Shown here piece after piece: positions 43,537-52,177 of a DNA stretch of 64,000 nucleotides. Position numbers and translations under genes: made by a program. Positions within the stretch are counted from its first letter, which is position 1, and the number at the start of each line of letters is the position of its first letter. This DNA comes from Thermocatellispora tengchongensis. GTDB lineage: Bacteria > Actinomycetota > Actinomycetes > Streptosporangiales > Streptosporangiaceae. Under the pieces are notes generated by a model. It worked only from the letters and a program-made list of their open reading frames with translations, ran no database searches and had not been told where the DNA came from. The stretch spans positions 1-64,000 of the forward strand of contig NZ_JACHGN010000016.1 of the NCBI RefSeq assembly GCF_014202315.1. The letters are read 5' to 3'.

Positions 43537-44568
43537 CTAGCCCTCCATGATCGACGATCGGGGGTCCAGGGTGGCCAGGACCAGGTCGATGAGCAGGTTG
43601 AGCCCGAGGACCAGGACCGCGTAGACGAGGACGACTCCCTGGATCATCGGGTAGTCCTTCGCGGTGATCGAGGAGACGATCGTCGATCCGAGCCCGGGGA
43701 TCACGAACACCGCCTCGATGAGCACGGTGCCGGCGACGAGTCCGGTGAGGACGAGACCGCCGGTCGTGAGCGCGGCGGTGATCATGTTCGGCAGCGCGTG
43801 CCGCAGGTAGAGCAGGCGGGCGGGGAGCCGTTTGCTGCGGGCGGTCTTCATGTACGGGGTGCCGAGGACCGTGAGCATCTCGACGTGCACGATCCGGGCG
43901 AGATACGCCATCGGCCCGACGGCCAGGGCCGCGACCGGCAGCACCGCCTCGGCGGCGCCGCCCCACCCGGCCACGGGGAACGCCTTCAGGGTGATGCCGA
44001 ACAGCGCGATGAGCCCGACGGCCAGGAGGAAGTTCGGGATCGCGATCAGCGCGCCGAGCAGCCACGACAGCCCCGCGTCCACCATGCGGCGGCGGCCGCC
44101 CCACGCCGATACCGCCGTCGCGACGCCGATGGGCACGGCGCCGAGCATCGATACGAGGAAGGAGAGGCAGGCGAGGACGAGCGTCGTGGGGAAGCGCTCG
44201 GCGAGCGTGGCCGCCACCGGGCGGTGCGAGCGCAGCGAGACGCCGAGATCGCCGCGCAGCAGCCCGGACAGGTAGTCGAGGAACTGCCGGAACGCGGGCT
44301 GGTCCAGGCCCAGTTCCGCCCGCGTGCGGGCGACGAGCTCCGCGGTCGCGCTCGGCCCGAGCGCCGCGCGTACCGGGTCGCCCGGCACGAGGTGCACGAT
44401 CAGGAACGTGGCGACGACGACCACGCCGAGCGAGACCAGCGCCCGGCCGATCCGGCGCAGCACGAAGGCCGCGCGGGGAGGAAGGCGCAGGAGCACGGGA
44501 CGATCCCCCCGGCTCACGCGCTTCGGGTCGAGGGAGGCCGCGGTGGTCGCGGTCGGGGGGATCGTCAT
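43537..44568 (-). CDS. Peptide-type ABC importer permease (DppB type)
   Basis: A 343-residue permease with about six membrane segments. A 35-residue hydrophilic N-terminal tail precedes FVLRRIGRALVSLGVVVVA. IVHLVPGDPVRAALGP and the loop TARSKRLPARLLYLRHALPN are family marks. It starts three bases after the binding-protein gene and ends four bases before the permease-ATPase fusion. Confidence 0.9.
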   Translation of the reverse strand: MTIPPTATTAASLDPKRVSRGDRPVLLRLPPRAAFVLRRIGRALVSLGVVVVATFLIVHLVPGDPVRAALGPSATAELVARTRAELGLDQPAFRQFLDYLSGLLRGDLGVSLRSHRPVAATLAERFPTTLVLACLSFLVSMLGAVPIGVATAVSAWGGRRRMVDAGLSWLLGALIAIPNFLLAVGLIALFGITLKAFPVAGWGGAAEAVLPVAALAVGPMAYLARIVHVEMLTVLGTPYMKTARSKRLPARLLYLRHALPNMITAALTTGGLVLTGLVAGTVLIEAVFVIPGLGSTIVSSITAKDYPMIQGVVLVYAVLVLGLNLLIDLVLATLDPRSSIMEG

Positions 44569-44571
44569 GGC

Positions 44572-46167
44572 TCAGCCCAGCATCCGGATCGTGGTGGGCA
44601 TGACGAAGTTCGGCTGCTCCAGTCGCACGCCGGACAGGTACGTGCGCAGCTCGTTGTCGGCGAGGGGGAACACGTCCGTGCGCTCGATGAGCTTCGCCTC
44701 GGCCTGCTGCCACAGGTCGCAGGTCGTCTCGGGCGAGGCGGTGGACGCCTGCTTCACCAGGGCCTCGTACTCGGGGTTGTCGACGAACATGAAGTTGTTG
44801 CCTCCCTTGTCCGGGGTGGCCCCGGCGAAGAAGGTGCTCACCGTGACCGGCCCGCCGGGGGCGATCTGCACGAAGCCGGTGTCCCAGTCGAAGGTCTGGA
44901 AAAGCTGCTCCGACCAGGCGTTGGCGTCGTTGGCCGACAGCTCGGTGGTGACGCCGAGCTTGTTCCACGTCTGCTGCACCAGCTCGGCGGCGGGCGCGTG
45001 GGTCGCCGTGGCCGCGTCGTAGATGAACTTGATGGTCAGCGGCTCGCCGTCCTTGTACCGCTTGCCGCCCTCGCCGAGCTTCCAGCCGGCCTCGTCGAGC
45101 AGGGACGCCGCCTTGGCCGGGTCGGTGGCGGGCAGCGTCCACTTGGGGCCGCCGGCGACGCACAACAGCGGGTTCTTCACCACCAGCGACTTGGAGTCCA
45201 TCGCGGAGCCGTCGCTCACCACGTCGCCGATCGCCTTGCGGTCCAGCGCCGTGACCAGGGCCTGGCGTACCAGCGGATCGGACGTCGGGCGCTCGGCGCG
45301 CTCGTTGAACAGCATCTCGCCGACCGGGTTGCGCACGCCGACGGTCTTCAGCCCGGCGGCGTCGAGCCGTTGGCGATCCGCCCCGGTGACGACGGCCGCG
45401 TTGATCTCGCCGGAGAGCAGCAGGTTGGCCGCGGTCGTCTCGTCGGTGATGACGCGGATCTCAAGGGAGTCGGGCAGGCCCTTGGTCTCGCTCGTGACGC
45501 CGTTCGGGCCCCACTTGTAGCCGCTCCGCTTGGTGTAGGTGTAGGTGGAGCCCGGGGTGGAGCCGGACAGGGCGTACAGGCCGGTGCCGTTGGTCGCGTT
45601 CTTCAGGCTGTCGGGGTCGTCCAGGCCGGCCTGGCACACCATCTCGATGGTGCCGGTGTTGGCGAGCAGGAACGGATCGTCGGTCTCGCTGGTGATGGTG
45701 AGGGTGTTCCCCTCGGCCTCGGCGGTGACGCCCTCGTTGACCTGGGGGCCGTGGTAGAACGTCGCCTTCTTGGGGTCGGCGTGGTAGTTGATGTTGTTCG
45801 CCGCGGTCTCGGCGGTGAACGGCTTGCCGTCGGAGCAGGTGATGCCGTCGTGCAGCGTGTAGGTGATCTTCTTTCCGCTCTGTTCCCACTTCGTGGCCAG
45901 CCAGGGCACGAAGCGGCCGTCGGGGGTGGCGTACACGAGCGCCTCGTAGGCGTAGCCGACCATCTCGCGCGCCGCGAGCGAGACGCCGGTCATCGGGACG
46001 AGGTGGCCGGGGTCGGCGGAGATCGCCTTGACGAAGGCGCCTCCGGAGACGGGCTGCTCGGCCTGGCCGCTGCTGGTCTGCGAGGAGGAGCCGCAGGCCG
46101 TGAGGCCGGCCGCGGCCAGGACGGCCACGGTGGCGGCCGCGGACGCCCTGAAGTGTTCTTTGTTCAT
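44572..46167 (-). CDS. ABC importer substrate-binding lipoprotein (SBP family 5)
   Basis: A 531-residue lipoprotein with a signal peptide ending in AAAGLTAC (Cys25). The mature protein has family features (TKWEQSGKKITYTLHDGITC, PFTAETAANNINYH) and several cysteines (VCQAGLDDPD, LLCVAGG, TTCDLW) that could form an extracellular disulfide. Its ATG overlaps the stop of the HyuA-like gene (ATGA). The ligand is unknown; operon context points to a conjugate of a branched C6 acid. Confidence 0.9.
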   Translation of the reverse strand: MNKEHFRASAAATVAVLAAAGLTACGSSSQTSSGQAEQPVSGGAFVKAISADPGHLVPMTGVSLAAREMVGYAYEALVYATPDGRFVPWLATKWEQSGKKITYTLHDGITCSDGKPFTAETAANNINYHADPKKATFYHGPQVNEGVTAEAEGNTLTITSETDDPFLLANTGTIEMVCQAGLDDPDSLKNATNGTGLYALSGSTPGSTYTYTKRSGYKWGPNGVTSETKGLPDSLEIRVITDETTAANLLLSGEINAAVVTGADRQRLDAAGLKTVGVRNPVGEMLFNERAERPTSDPLVRQALVTALDRKAIGDVVSDGSAMDSKSLVVKNPLLCVAGGPKWTLPATDPAKAASLLDEAGWKLGEGGKRYKDGEPLTIKFIYDAATATHAPAAELVQQTWNKLGVTTELSANDANAWSEQLFQTFDWDTGFVQIAPGGPVTVSTFFAGATPDKGGNNFMFVDNPEYEALVKQASTASPETTCDLWQQAEAKLIERTDVFPLADNELRTYLSGVRLEQPNFVMPTTIRMLG

Positions 46168-47768
46168 GTCCGTTCCTTCATTTCGCGGTCCTGCCGGCGT
46201 GGCGCGTGCCCGATCCGGGCGACCGGTCCCGCCGCCTTGACGGCCACCTTGAGCGTGGGCCGCGTCGCGTAGGACACCGGTGTCTCCAGCACATCGACGA
46301 CCTCGACTCGGGCGGGGTCCGCCCCCGCCTGGATGGCCTTCTCGATCGCCGCGCGGCTCGCCTCCTCGATGGCGGCCGAGCGGTCCCCGACGTCGCACAA
46401 CTGGTCCGCCCGGCCGCCCGCCAGCGCGATCGCCGCCCCGACGGCGTTCGCGACGGTGCCGCGCTCGGGCCGGACGACCTCGCCGGCGCCGAGCACCCGG
46501 TCCGGGACGAGGAATCCGCCGCCGCCGACGACCACGAGCGGCAGCCCGGTACGGCCGAGGGACATCCGTTCGACGGCCGACTCGATCCGGTCGTGGGCGA
46601 CGGCGAGCGCGGCGGCGAGTCCGGCCCGCACGGATCGGTCCAGCGGCGGAAGCTCGTGACCGGCCAGGACGGTGGACCGCGTGGCCGCCGCGTCGGTGAG
46701 GGTGGGCGTCGAGCCCCCGAACAGCAGCGCCTCCTCCGAGATGCGGTAGCCGACCGAGTCGTTGGCCGGCACGCCCGCCGCCACGTCCACGACCGTGCCG
46801 CCCCCGACGCCCAGGCTGAGGATGTCCGGCATGCGGAAGTTCGTACGCACCCCGCCGACCTCGCGCGGCATCGTGGACTCGCGTGGGAACCGGCCGACCA
46901 GCACGCCGAGGTCGCTCGTGGTGCCGCCGACGTCGATGACGATGGCGTCGTCCGCGCCGGACAGGGCGGCGGCGCCCCGGATCGAGTTCGCGGGCCCGGA
47001 GCCGATCGTGAGCACCGGATAGCGCGCGGCGTACTCCACGGCCATGAAGGTGCCGTCGTTCTGCGCGAAGAACGTCGCCGCGTCGAGTCCGTGCTCGGCG
47101 ACCACGGTCGTCAGCGCGGTCGTGATGTCCCGCGCGACCTCGTACAGGGCCGCGTTGAGCACCGTCGCGTTCTCGCGCTCCAGCAGGCCGAGCGCCCCGA
47201 TCTCGCTGCTGAGCGAGATCGGCACATCGACGCCCACATGGTCCTGGACCAGCGCCTCCACCTCCAGCTCCTGCTCGGGGAAGGAGGGGCTGAAGATGCC
47301 GCACACCGCGACCGCGTCGAAACGGCCCTCAAGCCCGTCCAGGAACCGGCGGATGGCGTCCCGGTCCAGCTCGGCGATGGGATAGCCGTCCACGAGGTGC
47401 CCGCCGCCGGCGAGCACGAAGCCGGCCAGGACGGCGTCGCGCAGATCCGCCGGCCAGCCGGCGAGCGGAGGGTAGACGGTGGCGGCCGGCGCGCCGAGAC
47501 GGATCACGGCGACGCGCCCGAGGTCGCGGCGGCGCACGATCGCGTTGGTGGCGTGCGTGGTGCCCAGCATCACCCGCGACACCGCGTCCTGGTCCGGGCC
47601 CAGCTCCTTGAGCACCGCCGCGAGGCTGGACCGGATGCCTCCGGTGACGTCCCGCGTGGTGGGGCTCTTCGTCCACGCGACGACGTCGCCCGAGGCGGAG
47701 ATCACGACCGCGTCGGTGTTGGTGCCGCCGACGTCGATGCCGACGGACAGATCGTGCTGGGGTGTCAT
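46164..47768 (-). CDS. Hydantoinase/oxoprolinase-family protein (HyuA-like, short form)
   Basis: A 534-residue ASKHA-fold ATPase-like protein. The phosphate-binding segment is VGIDVGGTNTDAVVI. A second nucleotide motif is VIDVGGTTSDLGVLV, and GVGGGTVVDVAAG follows. The form lacks the long C-terminal domain of full HyuA proteins. It is strictly paired with the DUF917 gene upstream, a recurrent actinobacterial arrangement. HyuA relatives open lactam or hydantoin rings with ATP. ATG 47768 follows AGGAGG. Confidence 0.88.
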   Translation of the reverse strand: MTPQHDLSVGIDVGGTNTDAVVISASGDVVAWTKSPTTRDVTGGIRSSLAAVLKELGPDQDAVSRVMLGTTHATNAIVRRRDLGRVAVIRLGAPAATVYPPLAGWPADLRDAVLAGFVLAGGGHLVDGYPIAELDRDAIRRFLDGLEGRFDAVAVCGIFSPSFPEQELEVEALVQDHVGVDVPISLSSEIGALGLLERENATVLNAALYEVARDITTALTTVVAEHGLDAATFFAQNDGTFMAVEYAARYPVLTIGSGPANSIRGAAALSGADDAIVIDVGGTTSDLGVLVGRFPRESTMPREVGGVRTNFRMPDILSLGVGGGTVVDVAAGVPANDSVGYRISEEALLFGGSTPTLTDAAATRSTVLAGHELPPLDRSVRAGLAAALAVAHDRIESAVERMSLGRTGLPLVVVGGGGFLVPDRVLGAGEVVRPERGTVANAVGAAIALAGGRADQLCDVGDRSAAIEEASRAAIEKAIQAGADPARVEVVDVLETPVSYATRPTLKVAVKAAGPVARIGHAPRRQDREMKERT

Positions 47769-48886
47769 CGAAGTCCTCCTGCGACGCCGGCGGCGAACGG
47801 GACGTAGTCGAGGTCGTATCCGAAGGCCCGCGGCCCCGCGAGCTCCAGACCCCGCTCCGTCCGCCACAGCGGGTCGCACGCCCAGGCCAGCACGCTGACC
47901 CGCTGGCCGAACCGCAGCAGCTCGGTCGAGACGGCCTCGCCGGTCTCGGAGTCCACGACGGTGATGAGATCCGGGACGCTGGCGACGACGGCGCCGTCCT
48001 CGATGATCACCAGGTTCTCGTTCTGGATCTCCACCCGGGTCAGGCGCCCGCGGTCGGGGCCGACGCCCTCGACCGTGACCGACCCCCGGGTGAAACCGCC
48101 CTCGGTGTTGCGCTCGACATCGATGATCTTGCCGGAGACGACGACCTGGGCGCCGAGCTCGTCGGCCAGCTCGGCGACCGGTTCGGCCGCGGCCAGCAGG
48201 CGCCGGCCGACCTGGACCGCGCGGCTCACCGTCCCCTCGATCACCGCGCCGGGCGCGGTCCGCGAGGTGAGCACGTAGTGCGCGCCGAGGGAGATCGCCC
48301 CGCTGGCCACGGTGAGGGCGCGCGCGTGCCGCTCCAGCCAGGCCAGGTTGATCGGCCGCAGCACCGAGACGTTGCCGATCGCGTCGCTCATGACGGCGAA
48401 CTCGCTCGGGAGCCCGGCCACGTTCATCGCGATCATCGTGGCCTGGGGGAAGGCGCGGCCCATCCCGTCCGCGTCCAGGACCTTCAGCCCCAGCCGCGCC
48501 GCCCAGCCCACCGGGGCGACGCCGTTGCTGCCGCCGATCTCCGCCGCCATCACGGCCGTCATCCGCCGGCCGGTGATCCGCTCGACCTCGCGGACGATCG
48601 TGTCGGTCTGGCCGGAGGCGGTGAGCATCTCGATGCCGACGGACGGCGCCCCGATCGCGGACATCACGATCACCGCGTCCTCGTCGGTGAGCTCCGCGAC
48701 CGGGACGACGCTCACCGGGCCGTACTCGTCGATCGCCATCTCCACGGCCAGTTGCTCGGTTTGCACGGCGCCTCCGCCGCCCGTGCCGAATATGGCGGCG
48801 CCGGCCGCGAGGGCGGCGACGTCTGAGCGGGCGATCGTGCGCACGGACGCGCCCTCGCCGCCGGAATGCAGGTCCTGATCGGGCAT
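47765..48886 (-). CDS. DUF917-family protein
   Basis: A 373-residue protein of the DUF917 family. It has an N-terminal IARSDVAALAAGAAIFGTGGGG loop, MAAEIGGSNGVAPVGWAARL and FPQATMIAMNVAGLPSEFAVM. A C-terminal beta-rich domain includes IDVERNTEGGFTRGSV. From memory, Pfam now associates the family with S-methyl-thiohydantoin desulfuration, which I could not verify. Paired with HyuA it probably acts on a ring compound or amide. It is the first gene of the long operon and divergent from the PucR regulator. Confidence 0.85.
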   Translation of the reverse strand: MPDQDLHSGGEGASVRTIARSDVAALAAGAAIFGTGGGGAVQTEQLAVEMAIDEYGPVSVVPVAELTDEDAVIVMSAIGAPSVGIEMLTASGQTDTIVREVERITGRRMTAVMAAEIGGSNGVAPVGWAARLGLKVLDADGMGRAFPQATMIAMNVAGLPSEFAVMSDAIGNVSVLRPINLAWLERHARALTVASGAISLGAHYVLTSRTAPGAVIEGTVSRAVQVGRRLLAAAEPVAELADELGAQVVVSGKIIDVERNTEGGFTRGSVTVEGVGPDRGRLTRVEIQNENLVIIEDGAVVASVPDLITVVDSETGEAVSTELLRFGQRVSVLAWACDPLWRTERGLELAGPRAFGYDLDYVPFAAGVAGGLR

Positions 48887-48915
48887 GCTCCGAGGCTAAG
48901 GAGGGCGGTCGGGCA

Positions 48916-48931
48916 CAACAATGTGTTGACA
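48916..48931. promoter_or_regulatory. Palindrome overlapping a -35 box in the DUF917/PucR divergent promoter
   Basis: CAACA-atg-TGTTG (48916-48928) is a perfect interrupted palindrome that overlaps the consensus -35 TTGACA at 48926-48931, directed toward the PucR-type gene. The whole intergenic space is only 73 bases. A bound repressor here would block the regulator promoter and probably the operon promoter. Confidence 0.5.
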
Positions 48932-48959
48932 CCCCAGAGAAATGCGCCAGAGTGTGCCA

Positions 48960-50447
48960 ATGGAACAGGTCAACGTCACCGACATCGTGGCGCAGGGTGA
49001 GCGGCTGGGCCTGCGCTGTGTCGCGGGCTCCCCTGAGGGGGTCGAGGTGTCCGGCGTGGAGATCGTCGCCATGGACGATCTGACGTCGGCGTCACCGGAC
49101 CGGCTCGTGATCGTGGCCATGCCCGACGGTGCGGTGCCGCGCCCCTATCAGGTGGACATCGCCATACGGCGCGCCATCGCCAGGCGGTGCGCGGGGCTGG
49201 TGTTCGTCGGCGACTTCCCGATCGCCGAGACGGCCCGCTCGCTCGCCGATCGCGGCGGGCTGCCGGTGCTGATGAGCACCGCGACGCCCTCCGAGCTCGC
49301 GGTGCTCATGGACCGTACGATCCGGGGCGACGCCGAGGAGGCGCTGTCCCGCGCCGAGTACGCCATCGCGCGGGCGTCGGCGCTGGCGGCCGAGGCGCCG
49401 GGCCGGCCGGTGGAGGCCATCCTCGACGAGGTCGGCGCGGCCCTCGGCGTGCGGCTCTCGCTCATCGAGGACCCCGGCGTGGCCCTGTCCCGGCCCGACG
49501 CGGTGTGCGTGGGCGAGGTGCCGGTCGGGCGGCTCACCGCCGACCGCGACGACGCGTCGGTGGCGGTCGCCCTCCCGGTGATCGCCGCCCTGCTCTCGCG
49601 GACCCTGCAACGCGAGCTGCAGGCCAGGTTCGGGCCGGTACGATCCCGGGCGGACCTCATCATCGAGCTGATCTTCGCCGAGTCGTCCCGCATCGACCGG
49701 CTCACTGTCGAGGCCACCCGCGCGGGGCTGCCCGTGTCGCTGTCCCACGCGGTCGCCTGGCTCACCTCCACCCATCGCGACGACCCGGAACGGCGCCCGC
49801 CCGCCGTGCTCGTCTCCTCGGTCGAACTGCACGCGCTCCAGCTCGTCGATCGGCGCGAGGAGGTGTGGCACCTCGCCACCTTCCACGACGACATCGTGAT
49901 GGTCGCCTCGGAGGAGACCGGCGCCCCGGACCACCAGCGGCGCCTCCGCGACGTCATGGAGTCCGTGGTGGCCCACGCCGGCTCGGTCGCGGGCGAGGAG
50001 TGGGCCTTCACCGTCGGGCTCGGCACCCCGCAGAGCGGCGCGGCCGGCCTGCGGCAGTCGGCCACGGAGGCCCGCCTGGCGGCCGAAGCCGCCGTCGCCG
50101 GCGGCAGGGCGGGCCGCATCGAGGTCACCGACGTCACCGGGTTGCGCCGCGTCCTGCTGGACTTCTACGCCTCCCCGCTCAGCCGGTCGCTGCTCGACGA
50201 CATCCTGACGCCGCTCGACGCGCTCGGCCCCGAACGCGCGGCCATCGCCATCCGCACGTTGGTCGCCTACCTCGGCCACCGCAACTCGCTGACCCGTGCG
50301 GGAGAGGCGCTCAACCTGCACCCCAACGCGGTCAACTACCGGATCCGGCGCATCGAGCAGACCCTCGGCCTGGACCTGACCGAGCCGGACGTACGCTTCG
50401 CGGTCGAACTCGCCTGCCGCGTACGCCTCATCGCCTCACGCCGCTGA
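48960..50447 (+). CDS. PucR-family transcriptional regulator
   Basis: A 495-residue regulator. The N-terminal PucR-type ligand domain covers about 1-130 (LGLRCVAGSPEGVEVSGVEI, ARRCAGLVFVGDFPIAE). A GGDEF-like central region follows, and a C-terminal HTH_30 helix-turn-helix closes the protein (TLVAYLGHRNSLTRAGEAL, LHPNAVNYRIRRIEQTLGL). I start at ATG 48960, where homology begins; ATG 48942 lies inside the likely promoter spacer. It is divergent from the DUF917-led operon and is its probable specific regulator. PucR proteins often respond to nitrogen compounds. Confidence 0.87.
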   Translation: MEQVNVTDIVAQGERLGLRCVAGSPEGVEVSGVEIVAMDDLTSASPDRLVIVAMPDGAVPRPYQVDIAIRRAIARRCAGLVFVGDFPIAETARSLADRGGLPVLMSTATPSELAVLMDRTIRGDAEEALSRAEYAIARASALAAEAPGRPVEAILDEVGAALGVRLSLIEDPGVALSRPDAVCVGEVPVGRLTADRDDASVAVALPVIAALLSRTLQRELQARFGPVRSRADLIIELIFAESSRIDRLTVEATRAGLPVSLSHAVAWLTSTHRDDPERRPPAVLVSSVELHALQLVDRREEVWHLATFHDDIVMVASEETGAPDHQRRLRDVMESVVAHAGSVAGEEWAFTVGLGTPQSGAAGLRQSATEARLAAEAAVAGGRAGRIEVTDVTGLRRVLLDFYASPLSRSLLDDILTPLDALGPERAAIAIRTLVAYLGHRNSLTRAGEALNLHPNAVNYRIRRIEQTLGLDLTEPDVRFAVELACRVRLIASRR

Positions 50448-50525
50448 CCGAGCCCCCACCGGCCGACCCCGGCAGAGTTCACGCGGACCGCCGGTTCGTG
50501 AAGAAGAGGATTACGCTGGCCCACC

Positions 50526-50993
50526 GTGGACGCCCTGACGCGATATCGCCTGCACGCCGATGCGGTGCTCGTACTGATCGCCTGGTGGGGTTTCGGCAAT
50601 CTCTACGAGGCGATCGTGGTGATGCCGTGGCTGTGGCACCTGCCGCCCGGGTCGCTCCCCGCCGAATTCGAGCCGGGAAGCCCCGTGCTCTACTTCCTGC
50701 CGGCCGGAGTCGCCCTGCTCACGCTCGCCTGGACCCTGGTCATCCGCGTCTCCCGCGATCCCGGCCGCTCTCGGCGTGCCGTGTTGCGCACCGCCGTCCT
50801 CATCACGATCTCGGCGGCCGGCACCGGCATCCTGGTCAGCGCCGTCAACCCGACATTCCGCGATCCGGCGGCGAGCGTGGCCGACGTGCACTCCGCGATC
50901 GTGATGTGGGAGGCGGGCAACGCGGTGCGCCTTGTCCTCGCGGCCACCGCGGCCGTCACCCTGTACCGATGGCGGGCCCACCCCGAGCCGTGA
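50526..50993 (+). CDS. Four-helix integral membrane protein, DUF1772-like
   Basis: A 155-residue protein from a GTG start, with hydrophobic segments at about 13-30, 52-75, 88-110 and 132-148. GFGNLYEAIVVMPWLW and the conserved Trp-Glu near VMWEAGNAVRL recall DUF1772/anthrone-oxygenase-like membrane proteins. No function can be assigned. It is separated from both neighbours and may be monocistronic. Confidence 0.6.
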   Translation: MDALTRYRLHADAVLVLIAWWGFGNLYEAIVVMPWLWHLPPGSLPAEFEPGSPVLYFLPAGVALLTLAWTLVIRVSRDPGRSRRAVLRTAVLITISAAGTGILVSAVNPTFRDPAASVADVHSAIVMWEAGNAVRLVLAATAAVTLYRWRAHPEP

Positions 50994-51048
50994 AACGCTG
51001 CCGGTGGCCACCTTCCCCGGCCGCGGACGATCTTGTTAGGTTGCCGTC

Positions 51049-52086
51049 ATGTTCGGTAGGCGGCGCAAGTCACAGCAACTGCTTCAGCGCGCGATCGACT
51101 CCTACAGGCGGCACGAGACCCCCGACAGCGTGGGTCCCACCACCGGCAGCGTCGAACCGTACGGGGAGATCCCCCGGGTGTTCGGCACCACGCCTCCGAG
51201 CATGCTGTCCGGGGGCCGGCTGGGGGATCTCGACCTCCAGATGGACCTGCTGCGCGACATGGTCCGGCTTCTGGGCACGCACCACCCGGTCACTCTGATC
51301 ACTCAGGCCAACCTGTTCGTCCTGAGCGCCCGGGTGGGCGACCACGACCCGGCCCTGTCCATGCTCCCGGGGATCGCCGAGGAGGTGGCCGGGCTGCTGG
51401 GGCCAGGGCACGCCGGCGTCCTGGTCATGCGCCGCGACCTGGCCCACCTTCAGTGGCAGTTCGGCGATGCGGAGACCGGGATCATCTCCCTCGACCGGGT
51501 GGTGGCCGACATGATCGCGAAGCTCGGCCCCGACCATCCCGACACGCTCATGGCCATGGAAGCGCGGCTCATGGCGCAGATGCGGATCGAGCCCTGGATC
51601 GAGCGGTCCCGGGAGAACACCCGGGCCGTCGCGGACGCCATGTACCGTCTGGGCGGTCCGGTCGAGATGACGGAGCATGACTTCTCCGAACTGGAGAGCA
51701 GGATCGTGCCGCCCGCCGAGATGGTCGTCCGGTGCGAGAAGGTCGTCCGGTCCTGCACCGAAGGGCTGGGCCCGGACCACCCGGTGACCCTGTCCGCCCG
51801 GCACACCCTCAACAGTTGGCGTCGTCAGCTCGGCGATCCGCAGGTGCGGGCCGCTGAGGAGGATCTTCACGCCCACCAACTCCGCGTCCTCGGCCCTGGC
51901 CACCCCGACACCTTCGTCGTCCGCGCCACCCTGCTCCGCGGCTCCGACCCGCCACTGAGCGAAACCGCCCTGTTCGCCGCCTACACCGAGTACTTCAACG
52001 ACGCCCTGCGCGCTCTCGGCCCCGCCTACCCGATGACCAGAGCCGCCCACACCGAGGTCATGAGACTGGCGGGACACGCTCTCTGA
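51049..52086 (+). CDS. Tetratricopeptide-repeat protein
   Basis: A 345-residue soluble protein built from kinesin-light-chain-like TPR units. Each unit has the LGPDHPDT-type turn (LLGTHHPVTLITQANL, LGPDHPDTLMAMEARL, LGPDHPVTLSARHTLN, LGPGHPDTFVVRATL). Such repeats are usually C-terminal to NB-ARC or helix-turn-helix domains in actinomycetes; here they stand alone after a short basic N-terminus (RRRKSQQLLQRAI). It probably mediates protein binding. Confidence 0.75.
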   Translation: MFGRRRKSQQLLQRAIDSYRRHETPDSVGPTTGSVEPYGEIPRVFGTTPPSMLSGGRLGDLDLQMDLLRDMVRLLGTHHPVTLITQANLFVLSARVGDHDPALSMLPGIAEEVAGLLGPGHAGVLVMRRDLAHLQWQFGDAETGIISLDRVVADMIAKLGPDHPDTLMAMEARLMAQMRIEPWIERSRENTRAVADAMYRLGGPVEMTEHDFSELESRIVPPAEMVVRCEKVVRSCTEGLGPDHPVTLSARHTLNSWRRQLGDPQVRAAEEDLHAHQLRVLGPGHPDTFVVRATLLRGSDPPLSETALFAAYTEYFNDALRALGPAYPMTRAAHTEVMRLAGHAL

Positions 52087-52177
52087 CCCGCCGTGGCCGG
52101 CACCGTGGCGGCGAGTCGGCCATGCGCTGGGACAGGCGCTCGCCGAGCACGGCCGCATCGACACGGCCTCGCACCGT

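Noticed and set aside
43060-46272. A 1070-codon plus-strand open frame across the ABC importer genes
   Set aside because: It is antisense to four recognisable genes, and its translation is low-complexity.
46164-47768. 5-oxoprolinase
   Set aside because: The protein is the short HyuA-like form paired with DUF917. The HyuB partner and long C-terminal domain are absent.
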